Assembly: GCA_963816975.1 (NCBI GenBank)
Contig: CAWFMD010000006.1
Location: 310,001 to 374,000, forward strand
DNA: 64,000 nt
Direction: 5' to 3'
DNA from: DASRIA01 sp963816975
GTDB taxonomy: Bacteria; Actinomycetota; Thermoleophilia; Solirubrobacterales; JBBDJG01
Part shown: in pieces, positions 16,678 through 24,627 of the stretch
Position numbering within the stretch: position 1 is the first letter of the stretch
Layout of the letters: every line of letters begins with the position of its first letter
Made by a program: the position numbers and the translations under genes
Notes under the pieces: model-generated
What the model was told of the DNA's origin: nothing
Seen by the model: only the letters and a program-made list of their open reading frames with translations
Databases searched by the model: none

Positions 16678-17892
16678 CACGCCTCCACCTTCACGACGAA
16701 GTACAGGAACGGATCGGTGACGTCGGTGAACTGGTGCGGCACCCCGCTCGGGATCGCGAGCACGTCGCCCTCGCGACAGCTTGTGGCGCTTGCCGCCGCG
16801 CACCGACTGCGCGCGCAGCTCGCCGGCGCCCACCTGGCGCGGCTTCACCATGTCGCCGCCGGTGACCACCGTGGCCGAGCCCTGCACCACGTGCATCACG
16901 TCGGTGACCCGCTCGTGGTACTCGGCCTCGCCCGGGCGCTCGCGCCGGCCCGCATCGATCTTGTAGGCGCCGCTGTCGAGCAGCAAGCCGCCCTGCTTGA
17001 ACTTGTGCTGGAGCTTGCGCGAGCTGAAGAAGGCGGCGCCGTTCGCGCGTCCGTTGGACTTCGCCGCGGCGCCCGCCGCCCGCGCGCCGATCGCGGCCAG
17101 CTCGTTGTCCTCGTCGGCCGAGGTGGCGCCGCTGACCCCGATCGCTCCGATCACCGTGCCGCCGAACTCGATCGGCATGCCGCCCTGGAGCGGCACGGCG
17201 CGCGCGAGGTGCAGCGCGGACGGGCGGCCACCCGACGCCTGATCCTCGAAGTCCTTGCTGGGCCGGCGGTAGATCGCGGCGGTGCGGGCCTTGTCGGTCG
17301 TGACCTGCACGCTCGCCACCTGCGCGGCGTCGGGCCGCAGCAGGTAGACCAGCTCGCCACCCGCGTCTACGACGGAGATCACCGGCGCCACGCCGCGCTC
17401 GGCGGCGACCGCGCCCGCGGCCTCGGCCGCGAAGCGGGCGCCCTCATAGGTGATCGCCGGCACCTCGCTGGTGGAGAAGCGCGCCCGCGCGGCGGCGATC
17501 GACACGGACTCGTCCTCGTCCGGGGTCTCGCCGCTGGTGCCGACCGCGCCGACGACCTCGTCGCCGACCTTCAGTGGGATGCCGCCGGTGAGCGCCGCGG
17601 CGCCGTGCAGCGCAAGCGCGCCGAGCCGCCCGTCGGTCACCTGCTGCTCGATCTCGCGGCTGGGCCGCACGAAGATCGCGGCGGTGCGCGCCTTGTCCAC
17701 GGCGACTCGCGAGCTGGCGATCTGAGCCCCTTCGGTGCGCCGCATCTGCACGACCTCGCCCCAGGGATCGACCACGGTGATGACCACGCGGTAGCCCTTC
17801 GCGTCGGCCGCCTTCGCGGCCGCCCGGATCACGGACTCGGCGCCCTTGTTGTCGATCACTCGGCGTGTACGGACTAGTCCCATGGTGGTCAT
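16677..17892 (-). pseudogene. HbpS/GlcG-HbpS/GlcG-cupin protein, frameshifted
   Basis: Frame-corrected, this is about 404 residues. Two tandem heme-degrading/HbpS-GlcG domains (AAAKAADAKGYRVVITVVDP and AEAAGAVAAERGVAPVISVV; each ends with a GGIPL or GGMPIEFGG block) are followed by a cupin (YHERVTDVMHVVQGSATVVT). Near 16776 the frame breaks after KRHKL. The rest of the cupin (EGDVLAIPSGVPHQF, then LYFVVKVEA) continues in the next frame and stops at 16677, overlapping the SMP-30 ATG. An extra base, or loss of two in a CGCG run, explains it. HbpS-type proteins bind heme and some sense redox stress. The start ATG overlaps the upstream stop as ATGA; a second ATG at 17883 has a better-spaced AAGGAG. 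Confidence 0.8.
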
Positions 17893-18860
17893 GCTCCTTT
17901 CGGGCCGGTCGCGTCGAGGACCGCCGCCCAGATCGCGGTGTCGGTGGTGATGAAGAGGTGATTGCGCCGTGGGCCACCCCACGTGAAGTTCACGGCGCCG
18001 GGCAGCCCGATCTCGCCGATCAGGCGCCCGCCCGTGGAGAACACCTGGACGCCCCGCGCGGACGAGGCGTACACACGTCCTTCGCTGTCGCACTTGATCC
18101 CGTCCGGGAAGCCTGGCGCGACCTCGGCGAACACACGCTCGCGCGCCAACCGCCCGGCGACCACGTCGAACCCAACGATGTGATGTGGGCGCTCGTCGTA
18201 GAAGGAGCCCGCCTCCTGGTTGGCTCCCGAGTCGGTCACGTAAAGCGTGCGCCCATCAGGCGAAAAGGCGAGCCCGTTGGGCTTGTCGAGCGACACGGCG
18301 ACCAGGGACACATCGCCGGATGCGGGGTCGATGCGGTAGACGCCGTCACCCGTCCGCGGGTGCGGCCGAAAGCCCTGGAGGAAGCCGTAGCTCGGGTCGG
18401 TGAACCAGATCGAGCCGTCGCCGCGCTCGACCACGTCGTTGGGGGAGTTGAAGGGCACTCCGCGCCATCCGGCGGCGAGCGTCTCGGCCGCGCCGGTCAC
18501 GCGATCGACGCGCACGATGCGCGCGGGCTCCGACACGCTGCCCTGCTCGCACACGATCAGCCGGCCGTCGCGCCCCAGGGTCATGCCGTTGGCGGCGTTC
18601 GCCGCGGGGCGAACGGTCGTCACCTGCGCGTCGGCGAGCGCGACCCGCCGGATGGCGACCGCGCGCTCGCGCGGCAGGGACGTGAAGTACAGCGCGTGCT
18701 CGGCGGCGACGTACACCGGGCCCTCGTGCGCGTCGGTGTCGGCCACGTGTACGAGCCGCGGGGAGCGGCCCAGCACGGCCGCGAACTCACGGTCGTGGAT
18801 CGCAAACGGCGACCGGCGTGCGGCCGGGCTGAGCGGAGGCATCACGGTCGATCGGCTCAT
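17889..18860 (-). CDS. SMP-30/gluconolactonase/LRE-like protein
   Basis: This 323-residue, single-domain beta-propeller of the SMP-30 family carries AHEGPVYVAAEHALYFTS, ANGMTLGRDGRLIVCEQG, NSPNDVVERGDGSIWFTDPS, DKPNGLAFSPDGRTLYVTDSG and DGIKCDSEGRVYASSARG. These hold the Glu/Asn/Asn/Asp metal site of lactonases. It has no signal peptide. It heads the four-gene minus-strand operon with the HbpS-cupin, second SMP-30 and peroxiredoxin-like genes. Two different lactonases in one operon suggest breakdown of a sugar acid or other lactone, with the oxidase missing from this stretch. The ATG is preceded by GCGGAGC, and CGTAACGA sits 27 nt upstream. Confidence 0.9.
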   Translation of the reverse strand: MSRSTVMPPLSPAARRSPFAIHDREFAAVLGRSPRLVHVADTDAHEGPVYVAAEHALYFTSLPRERAVAIRRVALADAQVTTVRPAANAANGMTLGRDGRLIVCEQGSVSEPARIVRVDRVTGAAETLAAGWRGVPFNSPNDVVERGDGSIWFTDPSYGFLQGFRPHPRTGDGVYRIDPASGDVSLVAVSLDKPNGLAFSPDGRTLYVTDSGANQEAGSFYDERPHHIVGFDVVAGRLARERVFAEVAPGFPDGIKCDSEGRVYASSARGVQVFSTGGRLIGEIGLPGAVNFTWGGPRRNHLFITTDTAIWAAVLDATGPKGA

Positions 18861-18887
18861 GCTCCGCGAGTCTCACGGCGACGAGGT

Positions 18888-18895
18888 TCGTTACG
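18888..18895 (-). promoter_or_regulatory. CGTAACGA octamer upstream of the SMP-30 operon
   Basis: This is the third copy of the octamer, again 27 nt before the start codon. It lies in the 48-bp gap between this operon and the divergent zinc-finger gene. Confidence 0.5.
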
Positions 18896-18908
18896 GGAAG
18901 GATGTGTA

Positions 18909-19193
18909 ATGCCCGGTGAAGCGGGCAGACCACGCAGGGTGAGCATCACGGATGAGATGACCTGCCGCGAACTCGTCGAGCTGGTCACCGACTATCTGGC
19001 CGAAGCGCTGCCGGCGCAGGAGCAGGCGCGCTTCGAGGAGCACCTGGGAACGTGCCCCCACTGCGTCACCTACCTCGAGCAGATGGCGATCACGATCTCC
19101 GCGCTGGGCCGGCTCGGAGCCGAACAGCAGCTCTCGGGTGAAGCGCGCGAGGCACTGCTGACCGCCTTCCGCGATTGGAAACGCGGGCGCTAG
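18909..19193 (+). CDS. Putative zinc-finger anti-sigma factor (zf-HC2)
   Basis: This 94-residue protein has the ZAS signature: MTCRELVELVTDYLAEALP, then FEEHLGTCPHCVTYLEQM, giving the H-x3-C-x2-C zinc ligands. The rest is helical (ISALGRLGAEQQLSGEAREA). It has no membrane segment, so it would be a soluble anti-sigma. In the family such proteins bind an ECF sigma factor, often in a redox-dependent manner. No sigma gene is adjacent, which is unusual; the nearest ECF sigma is at 24.1 kb. The ATG at 18909 is kept, but a GTG at 18940 (MSITDEMTC) would also give a full domain. Confidence 0.82.
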   Translation: MPGEAGRPRRVSITDEMTCRELVELVTDYLAEALPAQEQARFEEHLGTCPHCVTYLEQMAITISALGRLGAEQQLSGEAREALLTAFRDWKRGR

Positions 19194-19197
19194 CCGG

Positions 19198-19530
19198 TCA
19201 GCGCTTGCGCCAGGCGCCGCCGAACATTCGCGACAGACGGCCCTTCGACAGGTTGGCCCGGAACTCCGGCGCGCCGGAGTCCGGTTCGGGCAGCGCAGCC
19301 GCCTCCTGCGCGTTGATCGAGAGCGTCACCCGGCGCTCGGCGATCCGCCCGATCTCGGGAGCGTCGACGAAACGCTCGCCCCGGGGCGTGCTGATCACGA
19401 TCCCGTCGAAGATGTGCTCCTGCGGGTTCTCCAGCACGCGTTCGACCCGGCCGATCACGACCTCGTCGGAGGAGCTCACCTCGACGCCGCGCTCGAGCAG
19501 CTTGTAGGAGATCGCGTGGCCCTCGTCCAT
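19198..19530 (-). CDS. PRC-barrel-like small protein
   Basis: This 110-residue protein begins MDEGHAISYKLLERGVEVSS and contains DEVVIGRVERVLENPQEHIF, then DGIVISTPRGERFVDAPEI and ERRVTLSINAQEAAALP. The short strands around SSDEVVIGRV and a ligand-like TPRGERF are typical of PRC-barrel domain proteins seen as stress-type genes in actinobacteria. The function is unknown. The gene converges with the zinc-finger gene, with stops 4 bp apart. TACGCT lies 7 nt before the ATG and no Shine-Dalgarno is visible, so it is probably leaderless. The upstream extension in the same frame lacks conservation-like features and was not used. Confidence 0.75.
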   Translation of the reverse strand: MDEGHAISYKLLERGVEVSSSDEVVIGRVERVLENPQEHIFDGIVISTPRGERFVDAPEIGRIAERRVTLSINAQEAAALPEPDSGAPEFRANLSKGRLSRMFGGAWRKR

Positions 19531-19537
19531 CAGGGAA

Positions 19538-19543
19538 AGCGTA
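19538..19543 (-). promoter_or_regulatory. Leaderless -10 element (TACGCT) of the PRC-barrel gene
   Basis: TACGCT ends 7 nt before the ATG at 19530 on the minus strand, the same arrangement as at 11979, 43999 and 63478. Confidence 0.45.
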
Positions 19544-19612
19544 GCTGTCCGAGACGTTTCGATCGACCCATGTGCAAGGCAGGCGCGTCCTGGAAGGCCG
19601 CTGATCACGGCC

Positions 19613-19637
19613 GTTTGGCCCCGGCCATGGCGGGTAT
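19613..19637 (+). promoter_or_regulatory. Sigma-B/F-type promoter of the SRPBCC gene
   Basis: GTTT at 19613-19616 and GGGTAT at 19632-19637 are 15 nt apart, matching the actinobacterial stress-sigma consensus GTTT-N14-16-GGGTAT. It leaves a leader of about 30 nt that carries AAAGGAGAG before the ATG at 19674. Confidence 0.7.
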
Positions 19638-19673
19638 CCGGGCAACGATCCAGGAACGAAAGGAGAGCGACAC

Positions 19674-20138
19674 ATGTCGACCATAGAAGAGTCAGTCGAG
19701 GTTCAGGTTCCGGTGCGGACCGCGTACAACCAGTGGACCCAGTTCGAGGAGTTCCCGCAGTTCATGGAGGGAATCGAGCAGGTCCGGCAGATCGACGACA
19801 CGCACCTGCGCTGGAAGGCGAACATCGCCGGCCAGGAGCGCGAGTGGGACGCCGAGATCACCGAGCAGCGCCCGGACGAGCGCGTTGCCTGGAAGAGCAC
19901 CGGCGGCACCCGGCACGCGGGCGTGGTCACCTTCCACCGCACCGGTGATCAGGAGTCGCGCGTGATGCTGCAGCTCGATGTCGAGCCCGAGGGCATGGTC
20001 GAGCAGGCCGGCGACAAGCTCGGCTTCGTGAAGCGCAGGGTGAAGGGTGACCTGGACCGCTTCAAGGAGCTGATCGAGTCGCGCGGCCGCGAGACCGGCG
20101 CCTGGCGCGGCGAGGTGGAGCAGGACACGACGCGCTAG
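19674..20138 (+). CDS. SRPBCC-family protein (polyketide cyclase/dehydrase-like)
   Basis: This 154-residue START/Bet v1-fold protein contains VEVQVPVRTAYNQWTQFEEF, then FPQFMEGIEQVRQID and TFHRTGDQESRVMLQLDVEP, ending in a long C-terminal helix VKRRVKGDLDRFKELIESRG. The fold forms a hydrophobic pocket that carries lipids or hydrophobic ligands; in actinobacteria this subgroup is often stress-induced with unknown ligand. The sigma-B-like promoter upstream agrees with that. AAAGGAGAG is well placed before the ATG. It is a single-gene unit followed by a GC-rich palindrome near 20188-20201. Confidence 0.87.
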   Translation: MSTIEESVEVQVPVRTAYNQWTQFEEFPQFMEGIEQVRQIDDTHLRWKANIAGQEREWDAEITEQRPDERVAWKSTGGTRHAGVVTFHRTGDQESRVMLQLDVEPEGMVEQAGDKLGFVKRRVKGDLDRFKELIESRGRETGAWRGEVEQDTTR

Positions 20139-20250
20139 CCGTCCCGACCGGCGCGCCGCAGGTCAGCCACGCTACCGCGTGAAGGACGCCGGCGCGCCGG
20201 CGGTCACCAGCCGTGATGGCAGCGCGGCGGGATGTGGCCGCCGTGCTCGG

Positions 20251-21223
20251 TCAGCGGGTGAAGAAGCCGCGCATGCGGCTCTTGCCGGGCCCGGCGGACG
20301 ACCGGTGGGCTCCCGCGACGGCGTCGTCGGCGTAGATCTCGTCGAGCAGGCCGAGGAAGCGGCGCCCCAGGTTGAACCGCAGCAGTGACCGCTCGGCCTC
20401 CTCCCGGCTCTTGCCGCTCTCCTTCATGTTCTGGATCTGCTCGCGGAACATCTCAGTCATCTCCGGGCTCGGCTCGGTGAGCGGCTCGGGCCCGGTGCCG
20501 TTCGTCGCTGCCTCGGCGACCGGCTCCAGGACCCGTTCGGGCGCGGGCTCCTCCACGGGCTCCTCCACCGGCACCTCGACGGGCTCCTCGACGGGCTGCT
20601 CGATGGGCTGCCTCGATGGGCTCCTCGACGGCCTGCTCAGCCGCGCGACGCGCATCCAGCTCTCGTGACAGCTCGGACTCCGGCTCCCGCACGTTTCGCA
20701 ACACGTCGATCGCATCGTCCAGCTCGACGCGCAGGGCGTCGACCATCCCGGCGATCGTGCCGGTCAGCAACTCGAAGCTGTTCATCAGCTGGAAGGCGCG
20801 GTCGAGCGCGTACTTGAGCGCCTCGCGCCCGTCCTGCTCGGCGCGCTGCGTGAGCTGGCGCGATTGGCGGATCGCATCGAGCTCGATCTCCGCCACCCGC
20901 GCGACGGCCGTGTCGATGATCCGCCGCAGCTCGGGCTCGAGCGCGGTGGGGAGCGTCTCGTGGGGCGCGGGCGGGGCCTGGGCGACCAGCTCATGCTGGG
21001 CCTCGGACAGCGCGATCGACGCGGTTGGCGGCTCTGCGGCCGCGGCCTGGTCGATGTCCTGCCCCGATGGTGCTGCTGGCTCCTGCACGCTCCGTACCTC
21101 CTGCGCCTGCCGCGCTTCCGCTTCCTCCACCTTCACCGTGGGGGGCACGGGCGCCGGCTCACGCCGAACAGGGGCCGGAGTGGCCTTCCGTGCCTTCTTA
21201 CTCTGCCGATCAAACAATGCCAA
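20251..21223 (-). pseudogene. Hypothetical coiled-coil/Pro-Glu repeat protein, frameshifted
   Basis: Frame-corrected, this is about 323 residues. A basic N-terminus (LFDRQSKKARKATPAP) precedes a long helical part (RIIDTAVARVAEIELDAIRQ, EALKYALDRAFQLMNSFEL). A low-complexity EEPVE/VEVPVEEP segment follows, and a C-terminal helix pair (MTEMFREQIQNMKESGKS, LLRFNLGRRFLGLLDEIY). The frame changes at about 20611 inside the repeat: helices read in one frame as far as VEEPIEA, then QPIEQPVEEP in the next. One extra G (or loss of two) explains it. I do not know this family. The start is most likely TTG at 21223 after GGGAG; TAGGGT at 21262-21267 could be its -10. Confidence 0.65.
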
Positions 21224-21306
21224 GTCGAGCCAGACTCCCTTGTCCGCTGCGAACTGGCTACACCCTACCCGCCTCACAATGCTGCTGCAATCTGAATACT
21301 GAGCGC

Positions 21307-23280
21307 ATGGAGGGGCACAGCCGACCCGCTTTCGCCGCGCTGCTGCTGCTGCCCGGCGCGCTGACCGTCTACCTCAGCTTCAACGCGGGCGGCTTCTTCG
21401 CGAACACGCACGCGTTCGCCGCGCTCGTGCTGGTCGCCGCCATGATCCTGCGGGTCGCCTTCGCGCGGGCTCCGTTCGCGGGCTACGGGTGGTCGCTGGC
21501 GTTCGCCGGTGGCGCCCTCGCGCTGTACGCGCTGTGGACGGCCCTGTCCGGTGTGTGGTCGGACGCTCCCGGGCGCGCCGCGCTCGAGCTGGACCGCGCG
21601 CTGCTGTATCTGTTCGCGCTGCTGCTGTTCGGGTCGCTGACCCGTAGTTCGGCCAATCTGCGATTGATGGTTTACGGGCTCGCGGCGGCGATCGTGATCG
21701 TGTGCGCGTGCGGGCTCGTGACCCGGATCCTGCCCGATGTCTGGCCGGTCGATACGACCCTCGCGAACGAGCGGCTGAGCTACCCGCTGACCTATTGGAA
21801 CGCACTCGGCCTGCTCGCCGCCGTGGGAACGATCCTCTGCTTTCACGTCACTGCCAGTCGCAGCCAGCCGGCAGCCGCACGGGTGGTCGCGGCCGCGGCG
21901 GTACCCGCGCTCGTGACGACGCTGTTCTTCACGTTCTCGCGCGGCGCGATCGCGGCGGGGGTGATCGGTCTCGTGATCTATGTCGTGGTGGCGCGGCCGC
22001 GCGCGCTTCTGACCGGGGCGCTCGCGACCGTGCCGGCGGGGGCGATCGCGATCGTCGTCGCCTACGACGCCGACCTGCTCGCGACGGCCGAGCCGACCAC
22101 CCAGGCGGCGGTCGATCAGGGTCACGGCGTGGCGATCGCGGTGCTGGCGTGCACGTTGGGCGCGGCGCTTGTGCGATGGCTGGCGCTGCGGCTCGACCGT
22201 GGCCGCGCGACGCCGGCGCCGAGCCTCCGCGTGGTGGGCATCGCGGCGGGCGCGGGCGCGGTGCTCGCGATCGCGCTGGGGGCGCCGGCCGAGGTCGCCG
22301 ACCAGTACGACCGCTTCGTCGAGGGTGGGCAGGCCGGCAAGGGGGGCGACCTGCGCACGCGACTCACCGATCCGGCCAACAACGGCCGCCTCGATCTCTG
22401 GAACGTTTCCCTGGACGCGTTCGCGGCCGAGCCGCTGACCGGCCACGGAGCGGGCACCTACCACCTTGTATGGGCGCGGGACCGACCGTTGCCGGCGGCC
22501 TCTCGAGATGCGCACTCGCTGTATGCGGAGGTGCTCGGCGAGCTCGGCGTCGTGGGCTTCCTGCTGCTCGTCGCGACGCTGGCCGTGATCGTGGTGATGC
22601 TCGCGGCGCGCGCGGGCGGCCGAAACCGCACCCTGTATGCGGCCCTCCTCGCCGTGATCGTGACGTGGATGGTCCACGCCGGGGTCGACTGGGACTGGGA
22701 GATGCCGGCCGTCACGCTCTGGGTGTTCGCGCTGGGCGGGGCCGCACTCGCACGGGCTGACGCAGGAAACGCAACGGACGCGGACGCCCGCACGGGAACG
22801 GCTCCCCGCATCGCTGCGATCGCCGCCTGCTCCGCCGTCGCGCTCGTGCCCGGGATCGTCCTGGTCTCACAGGAGCGCCTCGATCACAGTGCGGACGCTT
22901 TCACACGGGGCGATTGCCGCACCGCGGTCGACGCCGCGAGTTCGGCGATCGCCGCCCTGGCTCTGCGCCCCGAGCCCTACGAGGTGCGCGCATTCTGCCG
23001 TCTGAGGGAAGGACGCACGAACGACGCACTGCGCGACCTCCAGCGGGCGCGCGAGCGCGACCCGGAGAGCTGGACGTACCGCTACGACCTGGCCGTCGCT
23101 CGCGCGTACGCTGGACTCGACCCGCGCCCGCAGGCACACGCGGCCTTGCGACTCAATCCACTCAACCGAAAGACACAGAGACTGGTCAGGCGCTTCGGGA
23201 CGGGATCACCGCAACGGTGGAAGACCGACGCGAGATCGCTGTTCCGCGGCTCCGTACCCTTCTACTTCTCGGACCGCTGA
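21307..23280 (+). CDS. O-antigen ligase/polymerase (Wzy_C) with C-terminal TPR-like region
   Basis: This 657-residue membrane protein has about 12-14 helices. The Wzy_C signature lies at about 360-420: NNGRLDLWNVSLDAFAAEPL, GHGAGTYHLVWARDRP, then RDAHSLYAEVLGELGVVGF, giving the conserved RxDxW, GxG and HS-YxE-xLxELG positions. The C-terminal 110 residues are soluble and TPR-like (AVDAASSAIAALALRPEPYE, NDALRDLQRARERDPESWTY). Enzymes of this type link or polymerise undecaprenyl-borne polysaccharide units outside the membrane. It opens the polysaccharide region and is divergent from the frameshifted gene at 20251-21223. The ATG at 21307 was taken; no strong Shine-Dalgarno is seen. Confidence 0.88.
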   Translation: MEGHSRPAFAALLLLPGALTVYLSFNAGGFFANTHAFAALVLVAAMILRVAFARAPFAGYGWSLAFAGGALALYALWTALSGVWSDAPGRAALELDRALLYLFALLLFGSLTRSSANLRLMVYGLAAAIVIVCACGLVTRILPDVWPVDTTLANERLSYPLTYWNALGLLAAVGTILCFHVTASRSQPAAARVVAAAAVPALVTTLFFTFSRGAIAAGVIGLVIYVVVARPRALLTGALATVPAGAIAIVVAYDADLLATAEPTTQAAVDQGHGVAIAVLACTLGAALVRWLALRLDRGRATPAPSLRVVGIAAGAGAVLAIALGAPAEVADQYDRFVEGGQAGKGGDLRTRLTDPANNGRLDLWNVSLDAFAAEPLTGHGAGTYHLVWARDRPLPAASRDAHSLYAEVLGELGVVGFLLLVATLAVIVVMLAARAGGRNRTLYAALLAVIVTWMVHAGVDWDWEMPAVTLWVFALGGAALARADAGNATDADARTGTAPRIAAIAACSAVALVPGIVLVSQERLDHSADAFTRGDCRTAVDAASSAIAALALRPEPYEVRAFCRLREGRTNDALRDLQRARERDPESWTYRYDLAVARAYAGLDPRPQAHAALRLNPLNRKTQRLVRRFGTGSPQRWKTDARSLFRGSVPFYFSDR

Positions 23281-23320
23281 GCGCGACGGCGGCGACGCTC
23301 GCGGACGGTGAACTGCGAGC

Positions 23321-24043
23321 CTAGTCGCAGTCGTCCTCGGCCTTCTCCGCCGCCTTCTGTTCGGCCTTCTGCGCCTCTTCCTCGGCCTTCTGGGCGTCCT
23401 TCTCGGCCTTGTCCGCATCGTCCTGGGCCTTCTTCGCGGCGCTCTCGGCCTTCTTCGCCTCTTCGTCGGCCTTCTTGGCCTCGGCCTCGGCGGCCTTCTT
23501 TTCGTCCTCGGCGGCCTTCTTTTCTGCCTTCGACCCCTTCTTCGCCAGCTCGTACTTCGCCTTCGCCTCGTCGGCCTTCTGCTGCGCCTCGTCGGCCTTC
23601 TGCCTGGCCTCGGCGGCCGTCGCGTTCGCCGCAGGCACCTTTGCCTGCGCCTCGTCGGCCTGCTGCCGGGCCAGGTCAGCCTGCTGCCGCGCTTCCACGG
23701 CCTTCTGCTGGTACTTGTCGTCGTCGCCGTTGTCGGGCTCGCAGTATTCGACTTCGGAGCTGCTGGCCTGCGTACCGCCCAGCGAGATCGGAGTGCCCGT
23801 GGTTGTGCCTGCGATCGCGGCGAGGCCGACGATCAGCAGCGCGAGCGCCAGCACGGGACTCGCGAGACGAGACCGGATCAGCCCTGCAAAGGATGCCCGC
23901 CGGGCAACGGTGCTGCCTGCACCCTTGATCGCCCGCAGCTTGATGCGGTCGAGTTCGAGGGGCCCGGCCTCGGCTCGCTCGCCGCGCAGGCGCGCGGCGA
24001 TGTCTTGCAGCTCGGGAGGCAGGTTCTGATCCGGGTGGGTCAT
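23321..24043 (-). CDS. Membrane-anchored Lys/Ala/Glu coiled-coil protein, likely partner of the ECF sigma factor
   Basis: This 240-residue protein has an N-terminus (PELQDIAARLRGERAEAGPL, then ELDRIKLRAIKG) like the cytoplasmic part of small anti-sigma-like proteins. One transmembrane helix (LASPVLALALLIVGLAAIAG, about 60-79) comes next. After it lies an outside region of more than 120 residues made only of A/K/E/D/Q heptads (ARQKADEAQQKADEAKAKYE and similar). It is divergent from an ECF sigma factor with 76 bp between starts, so an anti-sigma or stress-sensing role is reasonable, but no zinc finger or known anti-sigma motif is present. The coiled coil would reach into or across the wall. Confidence 0.75.
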   Translation of the reverse strand: MTHPDQNLPPELQDIAARLRGERAEAGPLELDRIKLRAIKGAGSTVARRASFAGLIRSRLASPVLALALLIVGLAAIAGTTTGTPISLGGTQASSSEVEYCEPDNGDDDKYQQKAVEARQQADLARQQADEAQAKVPAANATAAEARQKADEAQQKADEAKAKYELAKKGSKAEKKAAEDEKKAAEAEAKKADEEAKKAESAAKKAQDDADKAEKDAQKAEEEAQKAEQKAAEKAEDDCD

Positions 24044-24119
24044 TCCCCCCCTTATACGAGCGAGCGGCCGGATTCCTGATCGAACATGATGCGAAAATGC
24101 GACCCGACCCGACCGTCCG

Positions 24120-24608
24120 ATGATCGGCGAGGAGGACTTCGAGCGCCTCTACGCCGAGCACGCGCAGGGCCTGTTCGGGTTCCTGGTCTACCGGACGGGC
24201 GACCGCGCGCTGGCCGAGGACCTGGTCGCCGACAGCTTCGAGCGCGCGCTCAAGGGCCGCCAACGGTTCGACCGCCGCCGCGCCAGCGAGAAGACCTGGC
24301 TGTACTCGATCGCGCTGAACGCCTTGCGCGACCACGGCCGCCGGCGCGCGGCCGAGGGCAGGGCGCTGGAGCGCCACCGGCCCGCCGCGGTGCCCGTCGC
24401 CGCCGGCCCCGACGACGCCGTCGAGCAACTGAGCGACCTCGAGCGCGCGCTGGGCACTCTCAGCGAGGAGGAGCGGGAGGCCATCGCGCTGCGATTCGGA
24501 GCGGACCTGACGGTGCCCGAGATCGCCAAGCTGCGGCGCGAGCGGCTCACCACCGTCGAGGGACGGGTCTATCGGGCGTTGCGGAAGTTGCGCGAGGAGC
24601 TGGGATGA
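24120..24608 (+). CDS. ECF-type RNA polymerase sigma factor
   Basis: This 162-residue protein has both sigma-70 parts. Region 2 covers about 5-75: DFERLYAEHAQGLFGFLVYR, ALAEDLVADSFERAL, KTWLYSIALNALRDHGRR. Region 4 covers about 100-155: LSEEEREAIALRFGADLTVP, EIAKLRRERLTTVEGRVYRA. The linker is short and there is no extra C-terminal domain. It would direct RNA polymerase to a small set of promoters. The divergent membrane coiled-coil gene is its probable regulator. Its position within the polysaccharide region hints that it could control that locus, but no matching promoter was identified. Confidence 0.92.
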   Translation: MIGEEDFERLYAEHAQGLFGFLVYRTGDRALAEDLVADSFERALKGRQRFDRRRASEKTWLYSIALNALRDHGRRRAAEGRALERHRPAAVPVAAGPDDAVEQLSDLERALGTLSEEEREAIALRFGADLTVPEIAKLRRERLTTVEGRVYRALRKLREELG

Positions 24609-24627
24609 CCGTGCCCGTCCGTCGAAT

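Noticed and set aside
14863..17877. A 1004-codon open frame on the plus strand
   Set aside because: It is rich in Arg/His/Val/Gly/Glu with no domain signal and lies opposite well-supported lactonase and HbpS genes; it is an antisense shadow of high-GC genes.
15079..18093. One 1004-residue protein on the minus strand (HbpS-HbpS-cupin-SMP-30)
   Set aside because: The cupin end is readable in another frame and stops on the SMP-30 ATG, so this long frame comes from a frameshift at about 16776 and not from a designed fusion.
20188..20201. 14-bp GC palindrome GCCGGCGCGCCGGC after the SRPBCC gene
   Set aside because: Short GC palindromes are expected by chance in such GC-rich DNA, and it lacks a loop for a stable terminator.
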